Source: a bacterium
Lineage (GTDB): Bacteria > Chloroflexota > Anaerolineae > Caldilineales > Caldilineaceae
NCBI GenBank assembly: GCA_016124945.1
Contig: WGMT01000049.1
Location: 1 to 60,178 of the forward strand
DNA: 60,178 nt
Direction: 5' to 3'
The position numbers and the translations under genes were made by a program. The notes under the pieces were generated by a model. That model was not told the DNA's origin and ran no database searches. It was given only the letters and a program-made list of their open reading frames with translations. Of the stretch, positions 8,226 to 19,200 are shown one piece after another; positions within the stretch are counted from its first letter, which is position 1, and each line of letters begins with the position of its first letter.

Positions 8226-8441
8226 ATGAACGATGCTCAAGCGACTCGAAAACGATCGACCATGCTGCTAGTGCCGGCGATCCTGACCTTTGCTTGTTCG
8301 TTCCTGATGTTCGGGGATAGTGAGAGGGGTCTGCGCTTCTTTATGTGGCGGGATCAGCCGCAAGTCGCAGTCGCGCTCCTCGTGGTTTCCGGAGTCTTCT
8401 GGTGGTTCTGGTGGCGAGGAGCAGGATCGAGGTCCGGCTAA
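8226..8441 (+). CDS. Small two-TM membrane protein
   Basis: The product is a 71-residue protein of unknown function. Two hydrophobic segments (about 17-34 and 48-64, the second Trp-rich) are separated by a charged loop. AGGAG lies 9 nt before the ATG, which makes this start better than the longer open frame from 8136. It is followed by the globin gene 78 nt downstream on the same strand and may share its transcript. Confidence 0.6.
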   Translation: MNDAQATRKRSTMLLVPAILTFACSFLMFGDSERGLRFFMWRDQPQVAVALLVVSGVFWWFWWRGAGSRSG

Positions 8442-8445
8442 TAAC

Positions 8446-8485
8446 AGCATGCAGCGGACCGCGCTCTGCGCGGCCGGTGCATGCT
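8446..8485. repeat. Hairpin between small gene and globin gene
   Basis: AGCATGCA at 8446 pairs with TGCATGCT ending at 8485. The stem continues inward to a CCGCGC/GCGCGG core with a 3-nt loop. It starts 4 nt after the stop of the small gene and may be a terminator or processing site. Confidence 0.65.
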
Positions 8486-8519
8486 GGGCGTTCTATTCCA
8501 CCCAATCAAGGAGAGAATT

Positions 8520-8933
8520 ATGAATACTCAACAAATCGAAATCGTCCAGCGCACCTTTGGACTGGCCGCCCCCATGGCCGAGGAAATCGCCGACCGCTTC
8601 TACGAACGTCTCTTCACCGTGGATCCGTCCTTGCAGGCGCTTTTCCACGGCAACATTCAGCAGCAGGGCAACAAGTTGATGACCATGCTGGCCCTGGCTG
8701 TGCGCAGCCTCGACCGGCCCGAAACCATCCTCGAACCGGTGCGACGGCTGGGCGAACGTCATGTGCAGTACGGGGTGCAGCCCCATCACTATGCAACCGT
8801 CGGCGCAGCCCTGCTATGGACGCTAGGACAGGTCTTTGGCCCAGCCTTCACCCCCGAAGTCGAAGACGCATGGACCGCGGCGTACATGCTGCTGGCGGGG
8901 GTGATGCAGGAGAAGGTAGTGATTGGGGACTAG
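8520..8933 (+). CDS. Single-domain bacterial globin
   Basis: The product is 137 residues, the usual length of a single-domain globin related to the flavohemoglobin and Vitreoscilla hemoglobin heme domain. His81 in GERHVQYGV matches the proximal heme ligand, F42 fits the CD1 phenylalanine, and the following HHYATVG segment is typical of the F-G region. There is no reductase domain. A role in oxygen or nitric oxide binding is expected from the family. AGGAG lies 7 nt before the ATG. The last codons (VVIGD and stop) are part of a heptamer-type repeat arm. Confidence 0.85.
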   Translation: MNTQQIEIVQRTFGLAAPMAEEIADRFYERLFTVDPSLQALFHGNIQQQGNKLMTMLALAVRSLDRPETILEPVRRLGERHVQYGVQPHHYATVGAALLWTLGQVFGPAFTPEVEDAWTAAYMLLAGVMQEKVVIGD

Positions 8934-9129
8934 CGACTGGGGACTGAGGACTGGGGAGAGGATCTGTGGTTGGATTGGGTTGCCTGGCTTTTTCAAGCCG
9001 GCGACTCGGCGATTCGGAGATTTCAGAGGGTCGACGAAATCCAATCGCCTAATCGCTTAATCGCCAGCTATTAAACAGCAACAACCCAATCCCCAATCCC
9101 CAATCCCCAATCGCTAGTCACCAATCACC
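8919..9129. repeat. Inverted heptamer arms overlapping globin 3' end
   Basis: The arm at 8919-8957 (units like GATTGGG, GACTGGG) is matched in reverse complement at 9092-9129 over about 38 nt with several mismatches. A shorter nested pair GATTGGGTTG/CAACCCAATC lies at 8973-8982 and 9082-9091. The left arm starts inside the globin gene and holds its stop codon. CAATC[AC]C heptamers continue to about 9148. Confidence 0.75.
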
Positions 9130-9168
9130 AATCACCAATCACCAATCATTCCTTTTCGGAGAACCATC

Positions 9169-10629
9169 ATGTCCCCTATCCCTCACGCCGTCGTCATCGG
9201 CGGTAGCATTGCCGGGCTGCTTGCGGCCCGAGTTTTGATGAACCATTGTGCACAGGTCACCGTGATCGAGCGGGATCTGTTGCCGTCGTCGCCAGAATTT
9301 CGCAAGGGCGCGCCGCAGGGACGTCACGCCCACGGCCTCCTGGCCCGCGGACACCAGATCCTGGAAGCCTACTTTCCCGGCCTCACAGAAGATCTACGCG
9401 CCCACGGCGCCGTCCTCGCCAACATGGGCGCCGATCTGGCGCTCTACCTCGGCGGCGTGCCAGTTAGCCGCTTTGAAACCGATCTGGTGGCGGTAGGGTG
9501 TAGCCGTCCCCTGTTGGAGTACGTGATCCAGCAGCGGCTACGCCAGTCTGGCCGGGTGCGCTTTCTCGAAGGCTATGACGTCACCGGGATCTGCACAGAC
9601 GCAGCAGGCAAACGTGCCACAGGTGTGCGCATGCAGCGCCGCGGCGCTGTCGGTCACGCTAAGGAAAACGCTAAGGAAAACGCTACTGGAAATGCGTCAG
9701 AAATCATGGACGCCGACCTGATCGTCGACGCCAGTGGACGGGGCTCCCGGTTGCCCGAGTGGCTCCGCACGCTGGGCTTCACGCCGCCCACCGAAACCGT
9801 GGTCGATGCCAATGCCGGCTACGCCACCCGTATCTACCGCCGCCCCCAGGATTTTGCCGGCGGCTGGCAGGCACTCTACAACATCGCCGAAGCGCCGGCG
9901 CAGAGCCGTGGGTGTATCGTCTTGCCCATGGAAGGTGACCGCTGGTATGTCACCCTCACCGGCCTCAACGGCGATCACCCGCCCACCGACGAGGACGGCT
10001 TCCTGGCTTTCGCCCGCAGCATCCCCGTGCCTGCCTTTCATGCTGCGTTGGCCCAGGCCGAACCGTTGACTGCGCCTTACGGCTACCGCAACGCTGCCAA
10101 CCGTCTGCGTAGTTACGACAAGTTGCCTCGCTATCTGGAAGGCGTCCTGGCCATGGGCGACTCCGTCTACGCGCTGAATCCTCTCTACGGCCAGGGGATG
10201 ACGGTGGCTGCACTGGGGGCGGAGACCCTGGACGCAACCCTGAGCGTCCATCTGCGCCGTCACGCCGCGGCGGAAATGACCGGATTGGCGCGCCGCTTTC
10301 AACGCAATCTGGCAAAGGTCATCGCCGCCCCATGGCAGCTCGCTACAGGACAGGACATGCGCTGGCCTAGCGCCGCTGCCGGCCAGAAGACAGACCCGGT
10401 CACACGCCTGATCCAGGGCTACTTCGACCGGGTGCTGGCCACCATGGTCCACAGCCCCGAAGTGGCCGCCGCCTTCGCCCGGGTACAGAACATGTTGGCG
10501 TCGCCCGCCACGCTCTTCCACCCGCACATCGTGTGGCAGATCTTACAGGCTCAACCGAAACCGATAACACCGGCATTTGCCGTGACGTCTTTCAACGGAA
10601 ATCCTAAAACTGAAGAAGCAAGGAATTAA
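9169..10629 (+). CDS. FAD-dependent monooxygenase
   Basis: The product is a 486-residue flavoprotein of the aromatic hydroxylase/epoxidase type. The N-terminal dinucleotide-binding motif VVIGGSIAGLLAAR lies at 8-21, and the second FAD motif GDSVYALNPLYGQG at about 330-343. A short in-frame repeat, HAKENAKENATGN, lies near residue 164. This group uses NAD(P)H and O2 to oxidise hydrophobic substrates; the substrate is unknown. The P450 gene starts 2 nt after the stop, so the two are almost certainly co-transcribed and may act in one tailoring pathway. Confidence 0.85.
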   Translation: MSPIPHAVVIGGSIAGLLAARVLMNHCAQVTVIERDLLPSSPEFRKGAPQGRHAHGLLARGHQILEAYFPGLTEDLRAHGAVLANMGADLALYLGGVPVSRFETDLVAVGCSRPLLEYVIQQRLRQSGRVRFLEGYDVTGICTDAAGKRATGVRMQRRGAVGHAKENAKENATGNASEIMDADLIVDASGRGSRLPEWLRTLGFTPPTETVVDANAGYATRIYRRPQDFAGGWQALYNIAEAPAQSRGCIVLPMEGDRWYVTLTGLNGDHPPTDEDGFLAFARSIPVPAFHAALAQAEPLTAPYGYRNAANRLRSYDKLPRYLEGVLAMGDSVYALNPLYGQGMTVAALGAETLDATLSVHLRRHAAAEMTGLARRFQRNLAKVIAAPWQLATGQDMRWPSAAAGQKTDPVTRLIQGYFDRVLATMVHSPEVAAAFARVQNMLASPATLFHPHIVWQILQAQPKPITPAFAVTSFNGNPKTEEARN

Positions 10630-10631
10630 CC

Positions 10632-12005
10632 ATGAGCACATCTACTTTGTCTGCACCACTCGTCGCTGAACGTCCGCTGCCCCGCACCGCCGGGTGGCCG
10701 CTAGTGGGCGCACTGCCCGCCCTGATCCGCAATCCGCTGGACTATCTATTACAGGCCCGCGCCATCTACGGTGACATCTACGAACTCGATCTGGGCGTCA
10801 CACGTCTGGTGACACTGAATCACCCGGACCACGCCCAGCACGTCCTCGTGGACAATGCGCGCAACTACAGCAAGGGCGGCGCCATCTGGGACAGTCTGCG
10901 CACCCTTCTGGGTAACGGCCTGCCTGTGAGCGAAGGCGACTTCTGGCTACGTCAGCGGCGCATGATGCAGCCCCACTTCCACCGGCGCAAACTGGCGGCG
11001 TTGACCGACCAGATGGCGGGCGTCATCGAGGACGAAGTGACAAACTGGCGGCACACCACCGCGCCAGGACAACCCTTCGACGCCGCACACGCCGTCACCC
11101 AGATCACCATGCGCGTCATCGTCAACGCGCTCTTTGGGGCGTCGCTCGGCACCGACCAGGTGGACAGAGTCGCCGGCTCGCTCTCGTTCGCCGTTGATCA
11201 TCTCTTCCAGGGACTGATCACCCAGTCGCTGCCCGCACTCTTGCCCATCCCTGGGCGGCGGCGCTACCGGGAGGCGGTGCAGACCATCGACGAAGTTGTT
11301 GTTGCCGCCATTGAACAGTGCCGTCACAGCGACGACGACAGCCTCATCAGCATGTTGATCGACATGGTCGACACCGAAAGCGGCGAGCAGATGACCATCG
11401 GTCAACTGCGCGACGAAGCGGTGACCATGTTCCTGGCCGGCTACGAGACCACGGCCAACACACTGGCGTGGTCGATACACTTCATGACACAACAGCCCGA
11501 GATCCAGGACGCACTGCAAGCCGAAGTGGACACGGTGTTGCAGGGACGGGTGCCCACCTTCGCCGATCTACCCAATCTGCGCTACACGCGCATGATCCTG
11601 GAGGAATCGATGCGCTACTATCCACCCTCCTGGCAGTTGACGCGCACCGCCCTGGCCGACGACGTCATCGACGGCGTGGCCATCCGCCAGGGACAGATGG
11701 TGGCGGTGATGCAGCACGGCATCCATCACCACCCCACCTTCTGGCCTGATCCACAGCGCTTTGACCCACAGCGCTTCACACCCGAAGCCGCCGCCGCCCG
11801 GCCCAAGCTGGCCTGGATCCCCTTCGGCGCGGGGCAGCGCTTCTGCATCGGCAACGATCTTGCCATGATGGAAGGCGCGCTTGTGCTGGCGATGCTGGCG
11901 CAACGCTACACACTGGCCGCCGTCCCTGGGAAAGTGGCACAGCCCCACATCGCCATCACCCTGCGTCCCAAAACCGGCGTGTGGACGACATTAACAACGC
12001 GGTGA
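10632..12005 (+). CDS. Cytochrome P450
   Basis: The product has 457 residues and all hallmark motifs: the I-helix AGYETT at 269-274, the K-helix ExxR at E325-R328, and the heme loop FGAGQRFCIG at 398-407 with Cys405 as the iron ligand. It starts near a proline-rich WPLVG segment without a membrane anchor, so it is probably soluble and needs separate redox partners, which are not in the window. Overall wording resembles terpene- or fatty-acid-oxidising bacterial P450s, but the substrate cannot be named. It forms an operon with the flavin monooxygenase. Confidence 0.92.
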   Translation: MSTSTLSAPLVAERPLPRTAGWPLVGALPALIRNPLDYLLQARAIYGDIYELDLGVTRLVTLNHPDHAQHVLVDNARNYSKGGAIWDSLRTLLGNGLPVSEGDFWLRQRRMMQPHFHRRKLAALTDQMAGVIEDEVTNWRHTTAPGQPFDAAHAVTQITMRVIVNALFGASLGTDQVDRVAGSLSFAVDHLFQGLITQSLPALLPIPGRRRYREAVQTIDEVVVAAIEQCRHSDDDSLISMLIDMVDTESGEQMTIGQLRDEAVTMFLAGYETTANTLAWSIHFMTQQPEIQDALQAEVDTVLQGRVPTFADLPNLRYTRMILEESMRYYPPSWQLTRTALADDVIDGVAIRQGQMVAVMQHGIHHHPTFWPDPQRFDPQRFTPEAAAARPKLAWIPFGAGQRFCIGNDLAMMEGALVLAMLAQRYTLAAVPGKVAQPHIAITLRPKTGVWTTLTTR

Positions 12006-12052
12006 AGTAGGGGGTTGAATGGGCATCGGCATCAAGGCAAGCACCGTAGGCA

Positions 12053-12133
12053 CAAGTGCCGGGGACTTTTCGCCGCAGCGAGATTCGACATCCACTCCTG
12101 GCGACACGCCCAACGTGATGTCCCCGGCACTTT
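12053..12133. repeat. Family B hairpin repeat, copy 1
   Basis: The terminal arms AAGTGCCGGGGAC and GTCCCCGGCACTT enclose a conserved CGCCGCAGCGAG block and a CACG-CC-A-CGTGA block. A second copy with the same ends and inner blocks lies at 34454-34535. It follows the P450 gene by about 50 nt. No transposase is nearby. Confidence 0.75.
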
Positions 12134-12160
12134 GGCTACCCCTTATCTTAACGCCAATGG

Positions 12161-12195
12161 TTGCATGGGTCGGGAGAGAGCCCCGACCCATGCAA
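12161..12195. repeat. Perfect 14-bp hairpin before small gene
   Basis: TTGCATGGGTCGGG (12161-12174) pairs perfectly with 12182-12195 around a 7-nt loop. It lies 35 nt upstream of the small membrane protein gene and may be a leader structure. Confidence 0.7.
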
Positions 12196-12229
12196 ACTCC
12201 TACTTCTTTCGTTAAATTTAGGAGGACAA

Positions 12230-12547
12230 ATGCAACCGCACGCAAAGCCGCGAAGCTGGAAGCGAACGATCGTCAGTGTGGTTACAGTGATGGCCTCCGG
12301 ATGGACGCTGCCCCTGGCCTCCTTATGGATGAACTACCGAGAGCCCGGCTTCACCACTGCGCTGGGGATCGCCTACGGCTTTGGCATAGGTTGGTGGGTA
12401 CACATACTGGCGCTGTTGATATGGATGGTTCGCCGCCAACGCCGGGATGAGATCACGCTTCGCCCCCTGTTCTTGCTGATCTTTTCGCTGGCGATCCTCT
12501 CTGCGCTTACCCTGCCCGCCGGACGCGGACAGATTGGCGCTTGGTAA
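12230..12547 (+). CDS. Small membrane protein, three TM segments
   Basis: The product is a 105-residue protein of unknown function. A basic N-terminus is followed by hydrophobic segments at about 12-33, 43-67 and 79-97. The ATG at 12230 is preceded by AGGAGG with ideal spacing, which favours it over the longer open frame. No family was recognised. Family A copy 2, with its terminator-like hairpin, follows 52 nt after the stop. Confidence 0.65.
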   Translation: MQPHAKPRSWKRTIVSVVTVMASGWTLPLASLWMNYREPGFTTALGIAYGFGIGWWVHILALLIWMVRRQRRDEITLRPLFLLIFSLAILSALTLPAGRGQIGAW

Positions 12548-12598
12548 CTCTGTAGCGAATATTCTCCGCCATACTGCTGCTCAAAATCAATCAAGTCT

Positions 12599-12722
12599 AA
12601 GCTACATCCCGCCGACCCGCCAGGTTTTCTGCAACCTGGCGGGTCTTTGTATGCATGCAATCCGGCGGGATGATGCATCCCCCCCCATCTGTGAGGCATC
12701 CACGTCCACGATTTCAGTCACA
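12599..12722 (+). repeat. Family A structured element, copy 2, with terminator
   Basis: The layout is the same as copy 1: AAGCT..ATCCC, then a perfect 13-bp hairpin (GACCCGCCAGGTT with its complement, 12614-12645) followed by TTTGT, a 26-nt gap, GATGCATCC..GAGGCATC (12672-12700), and AGTCACA to about 12722. Here the hairpin may also end transcription of the gene at 12230. The next gene starts 57 nt after the element. Confidence 0.7.
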
Positions 12723-12779
12723 ATAGGACAAGTAGGCCAACGCCTAACCTTTAACCCCAATTCCATGAGGAGAGACACA

Positions 12780-13157
12780 ATGAACGCTGTAAACACCATC
12801 AAAATGACCCTGGCCGCCGGCTTCATCTTCGCCGCACTACTTGGCCGGCCCGCCGCAGCACTGGCCGATGACGTCATCGTCGACGGCAAGATCATCACCG
12901 CCGAGAACGTCGAAGCCACAAGCGATCCTGAGTACAGATATGTCAGCGTACGCCGGACATTTGACGCCGCGGAGGACGATGATCACGACGTCCTTTACGA
13001 CCCGGACGATGATCTGATGCCGCCACCCAAACCTGTCGGCGACGCCGTAGGCACCTCAACAGACGACCTGATGTTTGAAGACGCAGACGCAGAAAGTCGC
13101 ACCGGGCCCAACGACGCATTCTTTGTCCGCAACGACCGCAGTACCTTCAGCCAATAA
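12780..13157 (+). CDS. Small secreted acidic protein
   Basis: The product has 125 residues. Residues 1-31 form a Sec signal peptide ending in AAALA. The mature part is strongly acidic (Asp/Glu clusters such as EDDDHD and DDDL) with no cysteine and no recognised domain. GAGGAGAG lies upstream of the ATG. It precedes the 2130-residue secreted protein by 80 nt on the same strand, so the two are probably exported together. Function is unknown; calcium binding or a role as a soluble partner is only a guess. Confidence 0.65.
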   Translation: MNAVNTIKMTLAAGFIFAALLGRPAAALADDVIVDGKIITAENVEATSDPEYRYVSVRRTFDAAEDDDHDVLYDPDDDLMPPPKPVGDAVGTSTDDLMFEDADAESRTGPNDAFFVRNDRSTFSQ

Positions 13158-13167
13158 CAGTATGCGA

Positions 13168-13204
13168 CTGTGCAGCCGGCGGTTCCAAAGTTCCGGCTGC
13201 ACAG
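13168..13204. repeat. Perfect 12-bp hairpin between secreted-protein genes
   Basis: CTGTGCAGCCGG (13168-13179) pairs perfectly with 13193-13204 around a 13-nt loop. It lies between the stop of the small secreted protein and the start of the 2130-residue protein. It may limit readthrough between the two genes; there is no T run. Confidence 0.7.
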
Positions 13205-13237
13205 CTACCAACATCGAAAGAGAAACAGAGTTTAATC

Positions 13238-16200
13238 ATGAAGTACAGTAACGTTCTGAAATTTTCACACCGAATCGCCGTCGTCCTGTTGGCGGCGACG
13301 TTCTGGCTGGGGCTGTTCACCCTGTGGCCTGACACCACCTTCGCCGCGGAGGATACCCCCAGCGCTGACACGATCGTCATCACGTGGACGCAGGCCGGCG
13401 GCTTCAACCCCGCCGCCGTGGACATCCAACGCGGCGACACCGTCATCTGGCGCAACGTCGACACCGTCCCCCTGGCCCTGCGTAGCGGCCAGGCCAACGC
13501 CCTCTACCTGCCCATGCTGGCAGGGAGCGGCGCTGCCACCGCCGCCGACGCTCAGCCTATGTCGGCCAGGCAGGCAACCGCCCTGCCCACCATTGATATG
13601 GTGCTCAACCCTGGCGAAGAATTCAGTGTCCGCTTTGCCGGTGCAGGCGCATTCAACTTCTTTGATGCCGGCCAGAGCGGCTTCGGCGGGACCGTCAATA
13701 TTGTCGAAGCGTTCTCTGCGCCCATCGCGTGTACACCTGCCGCGCCCGCCAGTGGAGCCGCCGACGGCGAACTCCCCGGTGTCCTCTACGCCACATCTGC
13801 CGACCGCACGCTGTTGCGCTGGTTTTGGGACGACTGCTCCACAGCGAGCTTCCAGATCTTCCGCAGTGAAAACGGTGGACCAGAGACGCTCATCGCCACG
13901 GTTACGCCGGTGACCGACCCAATTGACGCTGAAATCCTGTTGGACAGCACCGACCTACGCTGGCCCGACCTCTCCACACAGGCGACGGCGCTGATCCTGC
14001 AAGAGGGCGACTTCCGCCAGGACACGACGAAGACCGAGATCGCCGATCTCTTCAGCTTCCTCTACAGCAACGGCCTGGCCGCCGTCCATATGACCAACCA
14101 CTACTACCCGCTGGCGCTCATGCTGGGTTGGGGCTACCTCGACACCGACATCACCCCCGGCGTCGACTACACCTACCGCGTGGCGACCAATGCCGGCGAT
14201 CTGGGGACGGTCACCGTCAGCGCTGGGCAGCGCACACCGCTGATCGCGCCGACCACCGTTGTCACCGGTCTCCTCGACATCGAAACCTGGGACGGCAACT
14301 GGGGGCGCTTCCAGCGTAACCGCCGCTACGACGGTCAGATCTACCTGAACTGGAATCTGGAGCACTCCGCCCAGGACGACGCCGCCCTGATCATCGGTTA
14401 CGACGTCTTCGAGGCAACGGCCTTCGACGAGGCCAACCAGATTGTCGACGCCGTCAAGGTAGCCGATGTCAATGATCCAGGTGGCGACGCCATCGTCATC
14501 CCCAGCCCGGTGCAGGCCGCCGATGGCGTGGAATATCTCTTCCGCTACGCGCCTGGCGACTACAACCCGCACACGCTCTGCGTCGCCCCGCGCGATCTGC
14601 TCAACCAACCCATCGCCTGGCCCGAGGACGCCGCCCAGTGCAGCCCACCCATCGTCATCGCCGCCGCCGACTATGTGCCGCCGGTTGCGCCACACGATGT
14701 CGCCGCCGTCGCCGTGGACAACTCCACACAGGTCAACCTGACCTGGGCACATGCCAACGGACGCGATGTCACCCGCTTCATCGTCCAGCGCACACAGGAG
14801 ATGAACTGCACAGGCGGCCCTTGCTGGACAGACGAGGCGACGCTGGCAAGCAACCTGCGCGCCTGGAGCGACATGGCCGCGCCCTGCCAGAACGATCCCC
14901 TCGATCCTGAAGGCTGCTGGTATCGCGTCATCGCCGTAGATGACGCCGGCAACCGCAGCGCACCCAGCAAGGCCGTCTATGCCCTGATCTACGACACACT
15001 GCCGCCCACGCAGTTAGACATCAATTCGGGCGACTGCAAGAATACGGCTAATTCTGACAACAGCCAGTGCGTCGACATTGACAGCGATGCCGTCAGCATC
15101 CGGCTGAACTGCGTCTTCACCCCCGGTGGCGAGGAAATCTACCTTACCAACATCGACGCCGAAGACTTTGTCGGCCTCGACTGGGTGGCCACGATCAAGG
15201 CCATCTACCAGCCGCCGCTGCACCTGCACGATGTCACCTGCCGCCTGATCCTTGAGGACGAGTACGGCAACCTCACCGACATCGACAGTTCACCGGAGAT
15301 CTCGGTCGATCTAGATTCAGAAAATGCCGACCAGTTGACGCAGCCGATCATCACCCAGATCGAGAGCGTCTTCGTCGGCGCCGACAACTGGGACGCCACC
15401 GTGCACTGGGAAATGGCCGAACACCCCATGCTGGGCGGCTTCACCATTCAGCGCCAGGACAGTACCGGCGCGCAGAACTTTGTGGGCATCAACGCCGCCG
15501 ACCGCACTTTCACCGACGTCAGCGTGCAGCAGGGCAATGTCTACACCTACGTCGTCCAGGCAGACCCGACCCACGGCGGCATCAACGCCACCGAGTCGGA
15601 GCCACGTGCTCACCGTCTGCTCGGCGGCGAAAACCGCCCGCTGATCGAACTGGCCTGGATACAGGACTCTCCGGCGTGGAACCCCGCGACGGCTACTACC
15701 TCCTTGCTGGTAGATCCCACGCCAGTCTTGGAGAACAACGTCGTCCATTACGCCGTCTTCCGCAGCGTAGACGCCGAGAGCGACTACGTGCAGATCACGC
15801 CGATTTTGCAGACCACCACCGCCATTTTCTATCAGGACGATAGCGCGCAACGCGGCTGCTACTACTACGTCGTCGTCACCTTCCGCAGTCGCGACGGCGA
15901 ACCGACCGGCTACACCGAAGCCCGTCAACCCGGCGACTGCGGTCAGCCCGAATCAGTCCGCACCCTGGGCCCCGCCACGGACGCGCCCGCCTATCCGCTG
16001 GCAAACTGTGTGGCTGCCGTCCAGCCCGACGCACCGTTGGTCAACTTCCGCTTCGGTGGTGGCTTCGAGGTGGTGGTGGAAGGTATCCAAGAAGGCATCA
16101 ACGGCCCCGATGCTGTCACCGGCGGCGGCTGGCTGCTGCTGCAAACCGCCGAAGAGACCATCCCTGTGCCCATGAGCTTTGAGAATCTGACGGTGAACGC

Positions 16201-19200
16201 CGACGGCTACGTCTGTAGCGGCACCGCCGAGGTACTGATGTCGGCCCTGCCCGACGGCGACCTGTGGCTTCAAGCGCCCGGCGGCTTCCCCTACCAGTTG
16301 ATTGGCATTACCTTGCAGCCCTGGTTCGGCGCCAACAACACAGCGTCGGCCACCCTCGACATCTTCACCGGCGACGCCTTCACCATGGGCGCAAACACCG
16401 GCGACAAGTCACAGCGCCTGCCCATTGCCGACGCCGTGATCACCAACAGCCTGCGCTTCAGCCGCACTCTGCCCACCGCTATCCAGATTGGCTGCAACCA
16501 CCCGACGCTGGCCTTCCGCCTGGAGACGCTGCCGCTGGAAGTCATGCCAACCGGTGCAGTGCAGATCAGTGAATCGCAGATCACCCTGACATCGGCCTGC
16601 ACCCGCTACGTGGATCGCTACAACGACAGCGGCGCATTCCCGCTGATCCCGTCGCCCTACGGCGGCGCGGCCCATCGCTTCGCCAACGAGCAGTTCCTGA
16701 ACGTGGGCATGACCGCCGCCGCCGCGGTGACCATCACCCCCGCCGGCGTGGACGGCAACTTCAGCACCACCGCCGCCGTGACGTGGCGCGCCGCTTACCC
16801 CTTCGCCTTCCAGGTGAACGCCACCGGGCTGGCCGTCAACATTGCAGACAATCAGATTGTCGGCGGTTCCACCGGCGCGGGGACAGTCAGTGTCCTCTAT
16901 CACCAGACTGCGGACAACGGCAAGCAGGGGACGGCGAGCGGCAATTTCGCCGCCCTCACCATCGGCCCCCGCGGCGACATGACCACGTCCTTGAACCTGG
17001 GCGGCGTGGACTGGGACGCCTTCGCCACCCCCGCCGCCGTCTGGGACTTCTACCAGGGCGCGCTGACCACACCCGGTCTGCCCGCCATGCACGACGGCAG
17101 CGGCATCGCCCAATCCATCATGTGGACGGCCCATCCCACCAGCGCCGCGCCGGTGGTGATCCCCGGCGGCATGCTACCCGGCAACCTGGAACCCGGTTTC
17201 AACCGTCGCCAGGCCGCGGCTACGCTGGCCTGGGCCAACTGTAACGACATCGCCATCTTCGACAACGTCTCGATGGACAGCTACCTGCGCCGCTCCGGCA
17301 TCACCCAGCGTCACATCCCGCTCTACAGCGAGGGCACGCAGATGACCGTCAACGGCTACCAGTTCCGGCCTGAGCGCTTTGACCTGCACTTCATGGACAA
17401 TGCGCTGCTGGACACCGACATCAGCGGCTTTGTACACCTGCCCTTCCCCAGCGATGTGAACGTCCACCTGGTCGACATCTGGCTGACGGGCAACCTCAAC
17501 GACCCCGGCGCAGGCGACGCCGCCTGCATCGGTGGTGGGCGCATCCCCGCCGGTGAGCAGGATCACACCCTCGACTATTGGGACGTGGACACACGCTTCG
17601 AGGCGGCGGAATTCCGCCAGGAAGTGGGCGGTGACACTGTCCTCTGGTTCCTGGGCGACATTCGCAACCTCGTCCACCTGACGCTGAACAATGGCGACGC
17701 CGTGTTGCCCGCCGAGTTGGCCTTCAATCCCGACGGCAACTTCCACGACGACCCGCGCAACGGGCCGAAGTATGATCGTGGCGACTACCGCTTCCAGCGC
17801 TTCCCCTACCTGATGGAGCGGCTGCGCCTCAGCGACTACGCCCCCGGCAACGGCGAAACGCCTGTGTGGAACGCCGATGCCACCACCATCGCCACGCCCA
17901 ACGCGGCGACGTGGAACACAGACGGCTTCGTCGGTCTGCGCGGGGTGCCGGTTGCGCCCTACTTCGGCCCACTCTTCATCGATCAAGAAGTGGCTGACGC
18001 CGATCAGATTGTCATGGCGGCGTGGGATGAGACGGTCACCGGATTCGCGGCCCAGCCCCGTGTGAGCAAGGAATGGGTGAAGGTCGCCCGTGTGCGCATC
18101 ACCTTCGACTATGATCACCTGGTACACGTCTACGACGCCGCTGCGCAAAGTGGTCTCTTCGTCGGCTTCAAAGACTACCGCTTCGTCCCCGACCGCTATC
18201 TGGACTTCCCCGGCATCCCGGATCCGGTGCAGGAGATCGCCGATCTCACCGATGTGGACGAGAAGTTGAAGCGGCTACAGATGATCCAACTCGACACCGG
18301 CACGGTGATTTCACCTACTGCTACCGGCGTCTACCTGGGCCTGAGCGCAGGCGTGGCCCCGCTGCGGGCGATTGCCGAAGCGCGTAATGTCAACGGCACT
18401 GGTGACATGGTCGCCTGGGCCGACAAACTGGCGATCAACGCCACCGCCACCGACGTCTACATCGATCAGCTTGAGATTCTAGCCAACAACGTGGGCAACT
18501 TCACCTTCGAGGAGACCACCGCCGCGCTGGACGAACTCTCTGATATCGCCATCGACAACCTGCTCGACGTGCAAAATGTGGGCGGGCGCACGCAGGGTTT
18601 GCTGGCGGAAAAGGGCATCAACATTCACCGTCTACGCGGCCTGGTGGAAGTGGAAGGCGAAGGGCTGGAAACCCAGTTCAAGCGCTTCCACCTGAGTACG
18701 CAGATCGAGATCAAGGGGCGCAACCAGAGCCCGGAAGCGCCGGTAGAGATCCCTGAAAATCCCCTGGCAGAACCGGAACCGCCCTTGTTCTACGCCGAAC
18801 GGGTGACGCTCTCCATCGTCCGCCACGGTGACACCACCATCGTGGGCAAGGGCATCGAGAGCAGCAAGTTCGAAGACAAACTCGACTCGTTCGACGCCAC
18901 CCTGGTGGTCAACACCACCAAGCCGCAGTTCGAAGGCGGCGTCACGCTCTGGGGCCTCACCTCCGGCGGCGTCAGCATGGACAACGCCTCCGCCGTCATG
19001 GGCATCGGTGCAGAGACGAACTACATGGGCATCAGCTTCGACGGTGAATTCGGCGGTGAAGGGCAGGAGATCCTCATCGCGGGCGACCTGCTTGCCGGTC
19101 AGGTAGATCTAGACAGCGTCGTCTTGAAGAACAACTTTGCTGACGCCATGGCCCAGATCCAAGAAGACCTGGTGCTGGAAGGCTTGGCCATCGAAGATTT

